From: a virus
Length of the DNA stretch: 64,000 nt
Virus record (IMG/VR): IMGVR_UViG_3300010885_038790
Span: 51,167 to 115,166 of that record
Strand: one strand, 5' to 3'
Numbering within the stretch: position 1 is the first letter of the stretch; every line of letters begins with the position of its first letter. The notes under the pieces are model-generated. The model saw nothing but the letters and a program-made list of their open reading frames with translations, made no database searches and was not told the origin of the DNA. A program made the translations under genes and the position numbers. Below are positions 19,491 to 29,172 of the stretch, piece by piece.

Positions 19491-20765
19491 ATGGCAACAA
19501 ATCGAAATTTTATTGTTAAGCAGGGTATACAGGTAGGCACGTCAGCCAATGTGATAGGCGATTTTACGTCTAACACTTACAGTTCTAATAAATACAATAT
19601 AACCGGCAATCCATCGTTTGTTATGGATTTCTTAAAGTCACCGGTACTAGACTCCAGGGTAACATTTACTAGATCAAGTAAAGCAACCTATGTTAACCAA
19701 CAAGGTATTGTAACTACAGCCCAGGTCAATACTCCACGCTTTGAGTATGACTACGCTACAGGGGAGTTCCTTGGATTGTTGCTTGAACCGTCGGTAACTA
19801 ACATTATACAAAGCAGCTCAAATTACAATGATGTATCTACTGCTTGGAGCTATTACGGATCAGCATTTACAATACCTAACACTACGATTGCTCCTGACGG
19901 AACGAATACAGCAAGTACCCTCCTTCAAGCCACAGATATAAGTACCGGCGGACATAACATTTATCAGATAGCTACTGTAGTAACTGGTAACTATTATGTG
20001 TTTAGTTTATGGGTGAAGAGTGCCGGTGCCACGACCATAACGATAAGAATAAGAGATAGTAATGCTGGTGACGCATCTACAGCAGTTACATTAACCAATA
20101 ACTGGCAAAGAATATATGCTTCATACTTTATACCTACTACAGCAACAACATCTGGTACAAGGTTTATGATTGGTTTGGCTGATGGTGATGTTTATATTTG
20201 GGGCGCGCAGGTTGAAAGGGGCGGCAGACCAACATCTTATACTCCTACCGATAATGCAACAGTAGTACGTGCTTCTGATTATGCTTATGTCGCCGGTGAC
20301 GGATTTAATAGTTTCTTCAACCAAACAGCCGGATCACTAATTGTATCTTACAGCATGCCCAAAGATAGCGTAGAATCCACCTTTAATTTAATTGCAGGGT
20401 TCTCTGATGGGTCGTTCGCCAATTCAATTACCATTTACGAGCGTTCAATAGATGATACCAATCGATTAAGCTACAGATCCAATAATATTGTATCGTTTGA
20501 TATAACTAATAGTACTGCATACACATATAATAACAATACAAGTAAAGTTATATTAACCTATGGTGCTGGAAGCTATTCCTTATCAGTTGCTTCTAGCACT
20601 ACGGTTACTGGTACTGCAGCTATCTTGCCTAATATGACTATGCTAGGAATAGGTACTAACTATCACACTGGCGGTAGCCTTGATGCAATTAACGGACATA
20701 TAAAGCGAGTTGCTTTTTATCCAAGACAGTTTTCTAGTAACGAGTTGACTTCCCTCATATCCTAA
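19491..20765 (+). CDS. Tail adhesin-type protein, paralogue 3 of 3
   Basis: The third copy has 424 residues: LDSRVTFTRSSKATYVN, TPRFEYDYATGEFLGLLLEPS, a middle domain with NNWQRIYASYFIP and YIWGAQVERG.RPTSYTPT, and a closing NGHIKRVAFYPRQFS. It has the same domain order as its two neighbours, with six bases separating it from paralogue 2. Three back-to-back copies suggest gene duplication of a receptor-binding or decoration protein. No enzymatic residues are evident. Confidence 0.65.
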   Translation: MATNRNFIVKQGIQVGTSANVIGDFTSNTYSSNKYNITGNPSFVMDFLKSPVLDSRVTFTRSSKATYVNQQGIVTTAQVNTPRFEYDYATGEFLGLLLEPSVTNIIQSSSNYNDVSTAWSYYGSAFTIPNTTIAPDGTNTASTLLQATDISTGGHNIYQIATVVTGNYYVFSLWVKSAGATTITIRIRDSNAGDASTAVTLTNNWQRIYASYFIPTTATTSGTRFMIGLADGDVYIWGAQVERGGRPTSYTPTDNATVVRASDYAYVAGDGFNSFFNQTAGSLIVSYSMPKDSVESTFNLIAGFSDGSFANSITIYERSIDDTNRLSYRSNNIVSFDITNSTAYTYNNNTSKVILTYGAGSYSLSVASSTTVTGTAAILPNMTMLGIGTNYHTGGSLDAINGHIKRVAFYPRQFSSNELTSLIS

Positions 20766-20800
20766 CATGCTAAGTACTAACACTATAAACGGAGAAAATA

Positions 20801-21301
20801 ATGGCTTTTAGACTTACCGGTACCGAGCCGTATCAGGTACCCACAAATGCTGATTTAGGATCAATGGCGTATCAAGACGTCAATGGTGCTAGTATGGCTC
20901 AGGCAAATATAGCCTACCTTTACGTTAATGGCGGAGATGCAACCAACGTACTTGCCTTAGATGATATTTCAGTCCGCTTTGATGGAGATGCAAGAACATT
21001 TACCCTATCAATTGATAACTTTAATATTATTCCAGTAGCCCCAGAACAAATGCTAATTAGCATTGGTGGTATTATAGTTCAGCCTTTTATAAATACGGTA
21101 GATAACGTTTATACACCAGTTACAGATAGCATTGGATTCAATAAAGGGTACGTGGTTAATAGCGATGGCACTATTACATTCTCTTTTGCACCTCAGCTAG
21201 GTATGGATTTCGACGGAAGAATGCTTAACAATTCGCAAACTTACGCCACAAATAGATCTTACCCCTTTAAACCGCTTTCAATAGCATATTCAGATTATTA
21301 A
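20801..21301 (+). CDS. Virion structural protein, small
   Basis: The gene encodes 166 residues. It opens with a short motif often seen in tail proteins of T4-like marine phages (VPTNADLGSMAYQDV) and continues as a beta-rich globular domain with LSIDNFNIIPVAPEQMLISIGGIIVQP and a final PFKPLSIAYSDY. The middle resembles a fibre head or attachment domain. A clear GGAGAA ribosome site precedes the ATG, and another precedes the next structural gene 12 bases downstream. The role is inferred from position only. Confidence 0.55.
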   Translation: MAFRLTGTEPYQVPTNADLGSMAYQDVNGASMAQANIAYLYVNGGDATNVLALDDISVRFDGDARTFTLSIDNFNIIPVAPEQMLISIGGIIVQPFINTVDNVYTPVTDSIGFNKGYVVNSDGTITFSFAPQLGMDFDGRMLNNSQTYATNRSYPFKPLSIAYSDY

Positions 21302-21313
21302 CGGAGAAAATAT

Positions 21314-24310
21314 ATGGCGCGTCGTGTCCTTTATGAAACTAATTATACCTTTACACCGTCTACAAAGACAATTGTAATCCAGCGTTTTATTCCTCGTGAG
21401 AGACTTGTTCTCATTACGAACGTAACAACTGGCATTCCAATCTTTAACTTCTCCGATTCGAGGTTAACAGCAACAAGCTATACTGCAACCTCTACTTCAA
21501 CAGGTACATCTGGTGGACAAGGTACTACAACCATTGTATTAGCGTATAATACAACCAGTATGCTTTCGACCCACAAACTTCAGATCATGATAGATGAAGT
21601 TACAGAGTTCATTGCACCCTCTGAGACGCTAATGGATCCTGTTGGTAAGCTACGTGTTTCCACACCTCAGTCGCTAATTGATACTGACTTTGAATACGGT
21701 CTACAGCCAACAAAGTGGGAAAACATTCAGCTAGTAAACAACAGAGCGTCTATCTTTACATCTCAAAATGCACCTAGAGCTGACATTACTAACATTCAGA
21801 CTACTAGTGGATCGAGACTGGCATTTGCTAATTCAGTTTCTGCACCTGCGAATGGTTCTATCATACAGGTATTATTTACTTCATTAGAACCTGCCGAAGG
21901 TTATTTTGTTACTGAGCAATCAAACTCTACTGGATTCCAGTACTCGATGAAGCAGACAGCTAATACAACTGGTAGTATTTACATCACCAACCAGACCCAG
22001 GTATTTAACGGTAACCTATACTCTGGTGCAAATTTAAACATTACAACAATTAGTAATACCTCAACCGTAACTACAGTTAATACTGCCGGTCCTCACGGCC
22101 TGGTCACTGGCAACTATATTATTTCTAGAAATTACACAGCAACAACTAACCCTCCGAACGGCACATTTGTGGTTAGATCAGTACCAGCTGCTAATTCCTT
22201 TATATTTGATGCTGTTGCAGCACCAACCGGGACTCTTGCAGCTGGTACCATAGTTCCAAGACCAGAAGGTAAGTTTTTACACAGACCATTCGACGGTGGA
22301 GTACAATACAGCACTGGAAGTTCAGCCCATGGATATCAAGTTGCAAGACAAACTCGAAGATATTTCCGTTACCAATCTGGTAAAGGCATTCAAATGTCTA
22401 CCAATGCTGTCTTTAAACCTGGATTTAACGTTGATCAAATTTCTAATTCAGGGGCAACAGTCACTGTTAGAACCAAACAACCTCATTATCTAAACACCGG
22501 AGTTTCTATTTCTGTGTCAGGATGTACACCAACAGCATATAATGGTACATTTACAGTACTTACCGTAATTGATAGCTATACATTTACCTATACTGCAGGC
22601 TCAACACCAGGAGCATTAACAGCTGGTATTCCTTATGTTGTTGTAAACAGTTGGTCAAATGCTGGTGTTAGAATTGGTATGTTTGACTCACAAAACGGAT
22701 TCTATTATGAATTTGATGGTAGTACGTTGTATGCTGTGAGAAGAAATGCTACTGCACAGTTGTCAGGTACAGTTACTGTAGCATCCGGATCACAAAGTGT
22801 GACCGGTGTAAATACATATTTACCATTACAAGCTGCACCCGGTGATTTTATTGTTATAAGAGGGCAGACATACAGAATTGGAACTATTGCTTCAAATACA
22901 TCCTTTACTATCATACCTGAATATAGAGGTAGTAATATGGCCGGTGTATCGATTAGTAAGGTGCAGGAAACAAGGGTAGCTCAATCTGCCTGGAACATTG
23001 ATTATATGGATGGTACTGGTCCATCTGGATATACACTTGATCTAACTAAAACTCAAATGTTATACATGGATTATTCTTGGTATGGGGCCGGTAGTATTAG
23101 ATACGGTTTCAAGGACATTAAAGGTGAGGTAGTTTATTGCCACCGCTACGTACACAATAACTCTCAAACCGAGGCATACATCAGATCAGGTAACTTACCA
23201 GCCAGGTATGAAACAAATACCCTTGGGGCTGTAACTAAATTAGGTGCATCTATTACAGGAACTGCTACAACACTGACTGTTGCTAGTACAACTGACTTCC
23301 CAACCACTGGTAGTGTTTTAATCGCAGACCCTGCATCATTTGAGTATTGCACGTATACTGGTAAAACCTCTACTACATTTACCGGGCTTACAAGGGGCAT
23401 TGCAGGGTCAGCCCTATCTACTATTGTAACTACAGCAGGTAGTGCAACTGTTACAGGAGCCGCACTCACAACGTCTGCCGTTCAGGTTGGTATGTTCGTA
23501 TCAGGTACCGGTATCCCAGAAGGTACATTTGTTATATCTGTAGCAACTGGTGTGTCAGCGGTTCTTTCTCAAGCAGCTACTGCTTCAGGTACAATCACCT
23601 TAACTACATTTACAATGGGTGCTGCTAATGCCGCCCACACATTCTCTGCAACAGCACCGATTGGTATTTACGGTCATTCACCACAATTCTCACCATTAGT
23701 AAGCCATTGGGGAACTTCGGTTATTATGGATGGTAGATTTGATGATGATAAGTCTTTCGTTTTTACTACCGGCATGACTAATGTATTAAGCGTTGACGCT
23801 GCGAATACTAATGCATTAGTTAGTCTTCGAATTGCACCTTCGGTTGACTCTGGTCTAACAGGTGTTCTAGGCATTAAGGAATTAGTTAACCGAATGCAAC
23901 TTACACTGCGTAAAGTATCTGTTCGTGCAAACGGCAACATGCTGGTTCAATTATACCTAAACGGTATTACATCTGGTTCTGCAACGTTTGGTCAGCCAAC
24001 TGCAAACCCATCAAGTCTGGCTCAAATTGCAACACATGCAGCTAATACAACTATATCTGGCGGTGAAGTTATTTACGCATTTTATACTGATCAAGGCGGC
24101 TCTGGTACTTTTGGATCAACATCAGAAGACATTAACTTGATTCGTGATTTAGGTAACGGCATACTTGGTGGAGGAACAAATAATTTTGCTAATTCATCAG
24201 GTCAGGCTTACCCAGATGCACCAGATATTTTAACGGTAGTTGTTACAAATCTTGAAGGAACAGCAAGAACCGCTGCAACACGTATTGCATGGACGGAAGC
24301 ACAAGCTTAA
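21314..24310 (+). CDS. Large virion structural protein (998 residues)
   Basis: The N-terminus (RRVLYETNYTFTPSTKTIVIQRFIPRERLVLITNV) is characteristic of a conserved structural protein in marine T4-like phages, as I recall it. The chain is beta-rich throughout, with two similar 'hg l.tG.yi....' modules near residues 240-320 and 380-440 (VTTVNTAGPHGLVTGNY and VRTKQPHYLNTGVSISVSG), which look like repeated tail-protein Ig-like units. A C-terminal domain from about residue 800 contains VSLRIAPSVDSG and LRKVSVRANGNMLVQLYLNG. It lies between the adhesins and the neck genes, so it is likely a major tail or fibre component. No enzymatic motif is visible. Confidence 0.6.
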   Translation: MARRVLYETNYTFTPSTKTIVIQRFIPRERLVLITNVTTGIPIFNFSDSRLTATSYTATSTSTGTSGGQGTTTIVLAYNTTSMLSTHKLQIMIDEVTEFIAPSETLMDPVGKLRVSTPQSLIDTDFEYGLQPTKWENIQLVNNRASIFTSQNAPRADITNIQTTSGSRLAFANSVSAPANGSIIQVLFTSLEPAEGYFVTEQSNSTGFQYSMKQTANTTGSIYITNQTQVFNGNLYSGANLNITTISNTSTVTTVNTAGPHGLVTGNYIISRNYTATTNPPNGTFVVRSVPAANSFIFDAVAAPTGTLAAGTIVPRPEGKFLHRPFDGGVQYSTGSSAHGYQVARQTRRYFRYQSGKGIQMSTNAVFKPGFNVDQISNSGATVTVRTKQPHYLNTGVSISVSGCTPTAYNGTFTVLTVIDSYTFTYTAGSTPGALTAGIPYVVVNSWSNAGVRIGMFDSQNGFYYEFDGSTLYAVRRNATAQLSGTVTVASGSQSVTGVNTYLPLQAAPGDFIVIRGQTYRIGTIASNTSFTIIPEYRGSNMAGVSISKVQETRVAQSAWNIDYMDGTGPSGYTLDLTKTQMLYMDYSWYGAGSIRYGFKDIKGEVVYCHRYVHNNSQTEAYIRSGNLPARYETNTLGAVTKLGASITGTATTLTVASTTDFPTTGSVLIADPASFEYCTYTGKTSTTFTGLTRGIAGSALSTIVTTAGSATVTGAALTTSAVQVGMFVSGTGIPEGTFVISVATGVSAVLSQAATASGTITLTTFTMGAANAAHTFSATAPIGIYGHSPQFSPLVSHWGTSVIMDGRFDDDKSFVFTTGMTNVLSVDAANTNALVSLRIAPSVDSGLTGVLGIKELVNRMQLTLRKVSVRANGNMLVQLYLNGITSGSATFGQPTANPSSLAQIATHAANTTISGGEVIYAFYTDQGGSGTFGSTSEDINLIRDLGNGILGGGTNNFANSSGQAYPDAPDILTVVVTNLEGTARTAATRIAWTEAQA

Positions 24311-24316
24311 TACAAA

Positions 24317-24814
24317 ATGCCATTACAAGAGCTTTTTATTGATAACGACGGATTAAGGGTAGGTAATAACCAGTTACAGACCCTCGATGGTAATGTAATA
24401 ATTGGTAATTCCTTAATTGTGGGTACTAATACATTCTCCATCCGTGTTTCTGCTAATGGGTTTATTGGTAATAACAGCACTGATACTGGTGGTTATAATC
24501 TTAACATGGTAGGTAATGCGGCAAATTATATTGCCGGTGACATTCAACTTGATAAGACTATAACACCTGACGGGACTAATAGCGATCAAACTATTGATAA
24601 AAATGCAGGGTCAATTAACTTTGAGACCGGTAACACGTCAGTGCTAGTTACAAATGCAAGAGTAACGGTAAACTCTATTATTGTTGCTACAGTTGCAACA
24701 AATGATTCAACTATGAAGTCGGTAGCGGCTGTTTCAGCTGCAGGGTCTTTCACGTTATACCCTAATGCAACACCTTCGGCTAATACCAGGGTTAACTTTC
24801 TTGTAATTAATTAA
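24317..24814 (+). CDS. Small fibre-like structural protein
   Basis: These 165 residues contain strand repeats (GLRVGNNQLQTLDGNVIIGN, LIVGTNTFSIRVSANGFIGN) and a C-terminal globular segment (VNSIIVATVATNDSTMKSV, then FTLYPNATPSANTRVNFLVI). The C-terminal part looks like a small trimerising or tip domain found at the end of phage fibres. It has six bases upstream to the large structural gene and a GGAGA site before the neck gene that follows. Probably a virion component of unknown position. Confidence 0.55.
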   Translation: MPLQELFIDNDGLRVGNNQLQTLDGNVIIGNSLIVGTNTFSIRVSANGFIGNNSTDTGGYNLNMVGNAANYIAGDIQLDKTITPDGTNSDQTIDKNAGSINFETGNTSVLVTNARVTVNSIIVATVATNDSTMKSVAAVSAAGSFTLYPNATPSANTRVNFLVIN

Positions 24815-24825
24815 TCGGAGACATA

Positions 24826-25569
24826 ATGGCAGTTCCAACTTCAAGAATCACCTTTAAAGAGTATTGCTTAAGAAAGCTAGGTAAGCCAGTCATTGAAATT
24901 AACGTAGATGACGATCAGGTTGATGATCGTGTGGATGAGGCGTTAAAGTACTACTATGACTATCACTTTGATGGAACTGAAAAGCTTTACTATAAGCACC
25001 AAGTAACCGATACTAATAAGGCTAATAAGTTTATTACTTTACCAGATAACATTATTGGCGCAGTTAGAATATTCTCAATTGCTGACCCTTCTATCCGTTC
25101 AGATGATTTATTTAATATACGATATCAAATTGCATTAAACGATCTTTACTCCCTAACCTCTGTCAGCATGGTACCGTATTATATGGTTATGCAGAATCTT
25201 GCCACTATTACAGAAATGCTGGTAGGAAAGCAACCCATAAGATATAACAGACACACCAATAAGTTATATGTAGATATGGATTGGAATTCTATTGCAACAG
25301 GTGAATTCTTGTTAGTTGAAGCATATGAAGTTATTGATCCAGATGTATATACAGATGCATGGGGCGATAGATGGCTTCAAGAATATGCTTCAGCAAAGAT
25401 CAAATATCAATGGGGATCTAATCTTACCAAGTTTACCGGAATGACCTTACCTGGTGGAATTCAGTTTAACGGCGAAAAAATTCTTGATGATGCAAAGGCT
25501 GATATAGAAAAATTAGAAAAAGAAATGATATCCAGCTACAGCTTGCCTGTCAGTGATATGGTAGGATAA
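24826..25569 (+). CDS. 13: Neck protein gp13-like
   Basis: The 247-residue protein begins TSRITFKEYCLRKLGKPVIEINVDDDQVDDRVDEAL, the recognisable N-terminus of T4-type neck protein gp13. It then has KYYYDYHFDGTEKLYYKHQVT and a C-terminal EYASAKIKYQWGSNL helix. gp13 with gp14 seals the filled head and joins it to the tail. It is the first gene of the gp13-gp14-gp15-gp16-gp17 series that follows in T4 order, and the next gene starts one base after its stop, so the assignment is well supported by context. Confidence 0.88.
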   Translation: MAVPTSRITFKEYCLRKLGKPVIEINVDDDQVDDRVDEALKYYYDYHFDGTEKLYYKHQVTDTNKANKFITLPDNIIGAVRIFSIADPSIRSDDLFNIRYQIALNDLYSLTSVSMVPYYMVMQNLATITEMLVGKQPIRYNRHTNKLYVDMDWNSIATGEFLLVEAYEVIDPDVYTDAWGDRWLQEYASAKIKYQWGSNLTKFTGMTLPGGIQFNGEKILDDAKADIEKLEKEMISSYSLPVSDMVG

Positions 25570-25570
25570 T

Positions 25571-26311
25571 ATGGCGACATCAGTATTCTTCAATAATTTT
25601 CAAAGCAGCCAAGAGCAGTTTTTAATTGAAGATTTAGTTATTGAAAGTATCAAGATCTACGGGCACGATGTCTATTATATACCTCGTGTACGTATTGCTT
25701 ATGATAAAATTTATGGTGAAGACACCCTTTCGGAATTTATAGATTCTTATTTTGTTGAGATGTTCATTAAGAATGTGGATGGGTTTGATGGTGATGGAGA
25801 CTTCATTTCTAAGTTTGGTCTAGAAATACGCGATAGAGTTACATTTACTATTGCTAGAAGAACATTTAATAATGAAATTGGTCTTAATAATAATGCAGTA
25901 AGACCGTTTGAAGGTGATCTTATATTCTTCCCGCTAAACAAAAAGATTTTTGAAATTAAATTTGTAGAGCATGAAGCTATCTTTTACCAGATGGGCGCAC
26001 TTCAGACTTATGATCTTGTTTGTGAGTTGTTTGAATACAGTAGTGAAAGATTTAATACTGGTTTAGATTTTATTGATACCTTGTTTACTAATAACTATCT
26101 TACTGGTAAAAACTACTCTGAAGTTATTACTGATTATGCGTTTATAACAGAAGATTATAATCCATATCAAATAATTACTGAAGATGGATATAGAATTATA
26201 CAAGAAGATAGTTCTAATTCAGATCTAGGTGATAGTACGGAGCTTCAAACAGAAGCAGACGTGTTTATTGACTTTAGTGAATTAGATCCATTTGCCGAGG
26301 GTACGTACTAA
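25571..26311 (+). CDS. 14: Neck protein gp14-like
   Basis: This 246-residue protein starts with VFFNNFQSSQEQFLIEDLVIESIKIYGHDVYYIPR, the typical T4-like gp14 opening, and contains RDRVTFTIARRTF and PFEGDLIFFPLNKKIFEIKFVEHE, also typical of this family. The C-terminal third is acidic (EDGYRIIQEDSSNSD and following). gp14 binds gp13 at the portal to form the neck. Its last base is shared with the ATG of gp15 (overlapping TAATG). Confidence 0.9.
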   Translation: MATSVFFNNFQSSQEQFLIEDLVIESIKIYGHDVYYIPRVRIAYDKIYGEDTLSEFIDSYFVEMFIKNVDGFDGDGDFISKFGLEIRDRVTFTIARRTFNNEIGLNNNAVRPFEGDLIFFPLNKKIFEIKFVEHEAIFYQMGALQTYDLVCELFEYSSERFNTGLDFIDTLFTNNYLTGKNYSEVITDYAFITEDYNPYQIITEDGYRIIQEDSSNSDLGDSTELQTEADVFIDFSELDPFAEGTY

Positions 26312-27117
26312 TGTTAGGTCACGATTTTTATCATAAAACTCTCAGAAAATATGTTGCGTTATTTGGCACTATATTTAATGAAATCTATATTAATAGGGTC
26401 GATAATGATGGTGCTAACGTCCAGACATTAAAGATTCCAGTTACTTACGGGCCAAAGACCAAAGGTCTATCACGGGTAGATAATGATCCTGCACTTAACA
26501 GACCTGCTCAAATATCATCACCCCTTATATCATTTGAGATGACAGGGATGAGGTATGCATCTGACAGAAAGCTTAACTCTAGAAGAATGCATGCAATTGA
26601 TACTAATACCCTCAATACCGAGCAACTAGACTACATCTATAATCCTGTACCATATGATATAGATTTTAGCATGTACATTCTTGTTAAGAATGCAGAAGAT
26701 GGTACTAAAATTTTAGAGCAAATACTGCCGTTTTTCACCCCAGAGTGGACTCCTTCTGTTACTCTTATTAGTGAACCAGAAGTAAAAATGGACATACCAC
26801 TAGTAATTCAAGGTGTAACATCAGAAGATACATATGAAGGTAGTGTAGATGAAAGAAGAACCATTATATGGACACTTACCTTCACTATGAAGGGATATTT
26901 GTTTGGTCCTCCTCGTAAATCAGAGACGATCAAGCTGGCAAATATTAATTTTTATACGGCCTATTCAAACACATCAGCACATGATAATGTTTCTATTTTA
27001 CCTGGGCTCACATCAAATGGTCAACCGACTAACAATGCATCACTAACCATAGATAAGAGTATTATTAAGGCAACTGATGATTGGGATTATATCATAACTA
27101 TTAATAATGTAATATAA
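26311..27117 (+). CDS. 15: Tail completion/sheath terminator gp15-like
   Basis: The 268 residues open with FYHKTLRKYVALFGTIFNEIYINR and continue LKIPVTYGPKTKGLSR, followed by PLISFEMTGMRYASDRKLN, all hallmark segments of T4-like gp15. gp15 forms the hexameric ring that ends the sheath and tube and receives the head. The predicted length is close to T4 gp15 (272 residues). It overlaps gp14 and gp16 by single bases. Confidence 0.92.
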   Translation: MLGHDFYHKTLRKYVALFGTIFNEIYINRVDNDGANVQTLKIPVTYGPKTKGLSRVDNDPALNRPAQISSPLISFEMTGMRYASDRKLNSRRMHAIDTNTLNTEQLDYIYNPVPYDIDFSMYILVKNAEDGTKILEQILPFFTPEWTPSVTLISEPEVKMDIPLVIQGVTSEDTYEGSVDERRTIIWTLTFTMKGYLFGPPRKSETIKLANINFYTAYSNTSAHDNVSILPGLTSNGQPTNNASLTIDKSIIKATDDWDYIITINNVI

Positions 27118-27491
27118 TGAATGAAGAGATTAGCAAAGCCCTTGGACTCACACATATAGAAGTACCTACAGCAGACGTCCAGGAGATTCCTCAGATAGAA
27201 TCAGATTATGAATATGCTCGTGCTAACATGATTGAAATAATTCAAAAGGGTAATTCTGCATTAGATAACATTATCAGCGTGGCTAATATGTCACAAAATC
27301 CTCGCGCATACGAAGTAGCCGCAAACCTTATTAAGAACATGGCTGAGATTAATAAGGACCTTCTTGACTTGACTAAAAAGAAAATGGATATATCTGGCGA
27401 GCTTGGGCACCCAAAAACTATCAACAACAACTTATTTGTTGGTAGTACAGCTGAGCTTCAAAAGTTAATTAAAAATAATGGCAGCAACTGA
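27117..27491 (+). CDS. 16: Terminase small subunit gp16-like
   Basis: This 124-residue, mostly helical protein lies between gp15 and the large terminase, the T4 position of gp16. It has an acidic N-terminus (MNEEISKALGLTHIEVP), a segment YEYARANMIEIIQKGNSALDNI, and a C-terminal region with NNNLFVGSTAELQKLIK, common in marine T4-like gp16. The small subunit recognises DNA and stimulates the packaging ATPase. It overlaps the start of gp17 by 14 bases. Confidence 0.85.
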   Translation: MNEEISKALGLTHIEVPTADVQEIPQIESDYEYARANMIEIIQKGNSALDNIISVANMSQNPRAYEVAANLIKNMAEINKDLLDLTKKKMDISGELGHPKTINNNLFVGSTAELQKLIKNNGSN

Positions 27492-29103
27492 CAATTATCA
27501 AGGCAATCGTAACCTTAAGAAAACTAACGTTGCGATAGCCTGGACCCAGGAACAAGTACAAGAATATTTAAAGTGTGCACGTAATCCTGTATACTTTATT
27601 ACGACATATGTAAAGATTGTTAACGTTGATCAAGGTTTAATTCCTTTTAACTTGTATGATTTTCAAAAGGATATGGTTGACCTATCAGTCGCCGAACGTT
27701 TCGTTATTTGTAAAATGCCTCGACAGGTTGGTAAGACTACCACAGTTGCTGCATTACTTCTTTGGTATATTTTATTTCATGAATCATACTCTGTTGCTCT
27801 CCTTGCACATAAGGAAGCCCAGGCTATTGAAATTCTATCTAGGGTTCAACTTGCTTATGAACACTTACCAAAATGGCTTCAGCAGGGTATTGTTGAATGG
27901 AATAAAAAGAGCGTTGAATTAGAAAACGGCTCAACCATTATAGCGTCTTCTACATCATCATCTGCTATTCGTGGAACATCTCAAAACCTGGTATACTTGG
28001 ATGAGTTTGCGTTCGTTCCTAACAACTTACAAGAGCAGTTCTTTGCATCAGTTTATCCTACAATTTCTTCCGGTAAAACCACTAAGGTCCTAATAACATC
28101 TACTCCTAACGGGCTTAATCAGTTCTATAGAATCTGGGCAAACTCGGAGAGAGGTCAAAATGACTATAAGCGATTTGATGTGCATTGGAGCAATGTACCA
28201 GGTCGTGATGAAGAGTGGAAAAAAGAGACAATTAGAAATACATCTGAAGAACAATTCAGGGTTGAATTTGAATGCGAGTTTGTAGGTTCTACTGATACGT
28301 TAATATCAGCAGCTAAATTAAGCAAGCTAATATACCTTGATCCAACAAGGCAGACTGAGCATTTAAAGGTATATGAAGAACCGCAAAAGGATAAAATATA
28401 CGCTATTGCAGTAGATACTGCCCGTGGGGGCGGGGCTGATTATTCAGCCTTTCAGGTAATGGATATTTCTAAGTCACCATACACCCAGGTTGCTAGATAT
28501 CTTAACAATACAGTCCCTGTAATGTTGTATCCTACTATAATTTATGAGACGGCAAGGTATTACAACAACGCCCTTATTCTAGTTGAAACTAACGATATTG
28601 GTGGTCAGGTTGCTGATATGCTTGCATACGATCTAGAATATGAGGGGGTTTTAAAAACTATAAGTAATCACAATAACACTGTAGAGATATCTGCAGGGTT
28701 TGCGGCAGGATCAAAATTAGGCATCCGTACAACTAAATCAACAAAGCGTGTTGGGTGTATGAACTTAAAGAACCTGATAGAGAGTGATAAGTTAATAATC
28801 AATGATTATGAAACAATTGAAGAGTTGATGAGGTTTTCCTTTAATGGGGTATCTTATGTGGCTGAAGAAGGGCATGATGACCTAACAATGGGGCTTGTGC
28901 TTTTTGCTTGGCTTTCAACTCAAAATTATTTTAAAGAGATAAGCAATAGTGATGTTCGACGTGATCTGTTCACTGAGAATCTTAAAAGAATTGAAGAAGA
29001 AATGCTACCATTTGGTATTATAGCTGATGGTAATGAACAAATATCAAAAATTGAAATTATAGATTTAGAGCGCATGTCATTTGATAGATGGATGTCTAGT
29101 TAA
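27478..29103 (+). CDS. 17: Terminase large subunit gp17-like (packaging ATPase and nuclease)
   Basis: The 541 residues include the Walker A motif MPRQVGKTT at 80-88, a Walker B segment VYLDEFAF at about 172-179, the coupling motif TSTPNG near 208-213, and an RNase H-like nuclease domain beginning IYAIAVDTARGGGADYSAF with Asp313 and a second acidic site VETNDIGG near 369-376. This is the motor that pumps DNA into the prohead and cuts concatemers. There is no intein or insertion. It overlaps gp16 and is followed by two perfect late promoters that drive gp18. Confidence 0.96.
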   Translation: MAATDNYQGNRNLKKTNVAIAWTQEQVQEYLKCARNPVYFITTYVKIVNVDQGLIPFNLYDFQKDMVDLSVAERFVICKMPRQVGKTTTVAALLLWYILFHESYSVALLAHKEAQAIEILSRVQLAYEHLPKWLQQGIVEWNKKSVELENGSTIIASSTSSSAIRGTSQNLVYLDEFAFVPNNLQEQFFASVYPTISSGKTTKVLITSTPNGLNQFYRIWANSERGQNDYKRFDVHWSNVPGRDEEWKKETIRNTSEEQFRVEFECEFVGSTDTLISAAKLSKLIYLDPTRQTEHLKVYEEPQKDKIYAIAVDTARGGGADYSAFQVMDISKSPYTQVARYLNNTVPVMLYPTIIYETARYYNNALILVETNDIGGQVADMLAYDLEYEGVLKTISNHNNTVEISAGFAAGSKLGIRTTKSTKRVGCMNLKNLIESDKLIINDYETIEELMRFSFNGVSYVAEEGHDDLTMGLVLFAWLSTQNYFKEISNSDVRRDLFTENLKRIEEEMLPFGIIADGNEQISKIEIIDLERMSFDRWMSS

Positions 29104-29118
29104 CGACTTTTCTGATTT

Positions 29119-29126
29119 TATAAATA
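29119..29126 (+). promoter_or_regulatory. T4-type late promoter TATAAATA
   Basis: A perfect TATAAATA element lies in the 69-base gap between gp17 and gp18, 47 bases before the gp18 ATG. This is the -10 sequence used by gp55-directed late transcription in T4; a gp55 gene is present at 41342. Confidence 0.7.
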
Positions 29127-29142
29127 TCTTTAAGTTCTTAGT

Positions 29143-29150
29143 TATAAATA
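29143..29150 (+). promoter_or_regulatory. Second T4-type late promoter TATAAATA
   Basis: A second perfect TATAAATA lies 24 bases downstream of the first and 23 bases before the gp18 ATG. A tandem pair ahead of the sheath gene fits the high dosage needed for sheath protein. Confidence 0.7.
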
Positions 29151-29172
29151 CAACCTCTGAAGGGAGAATCAT

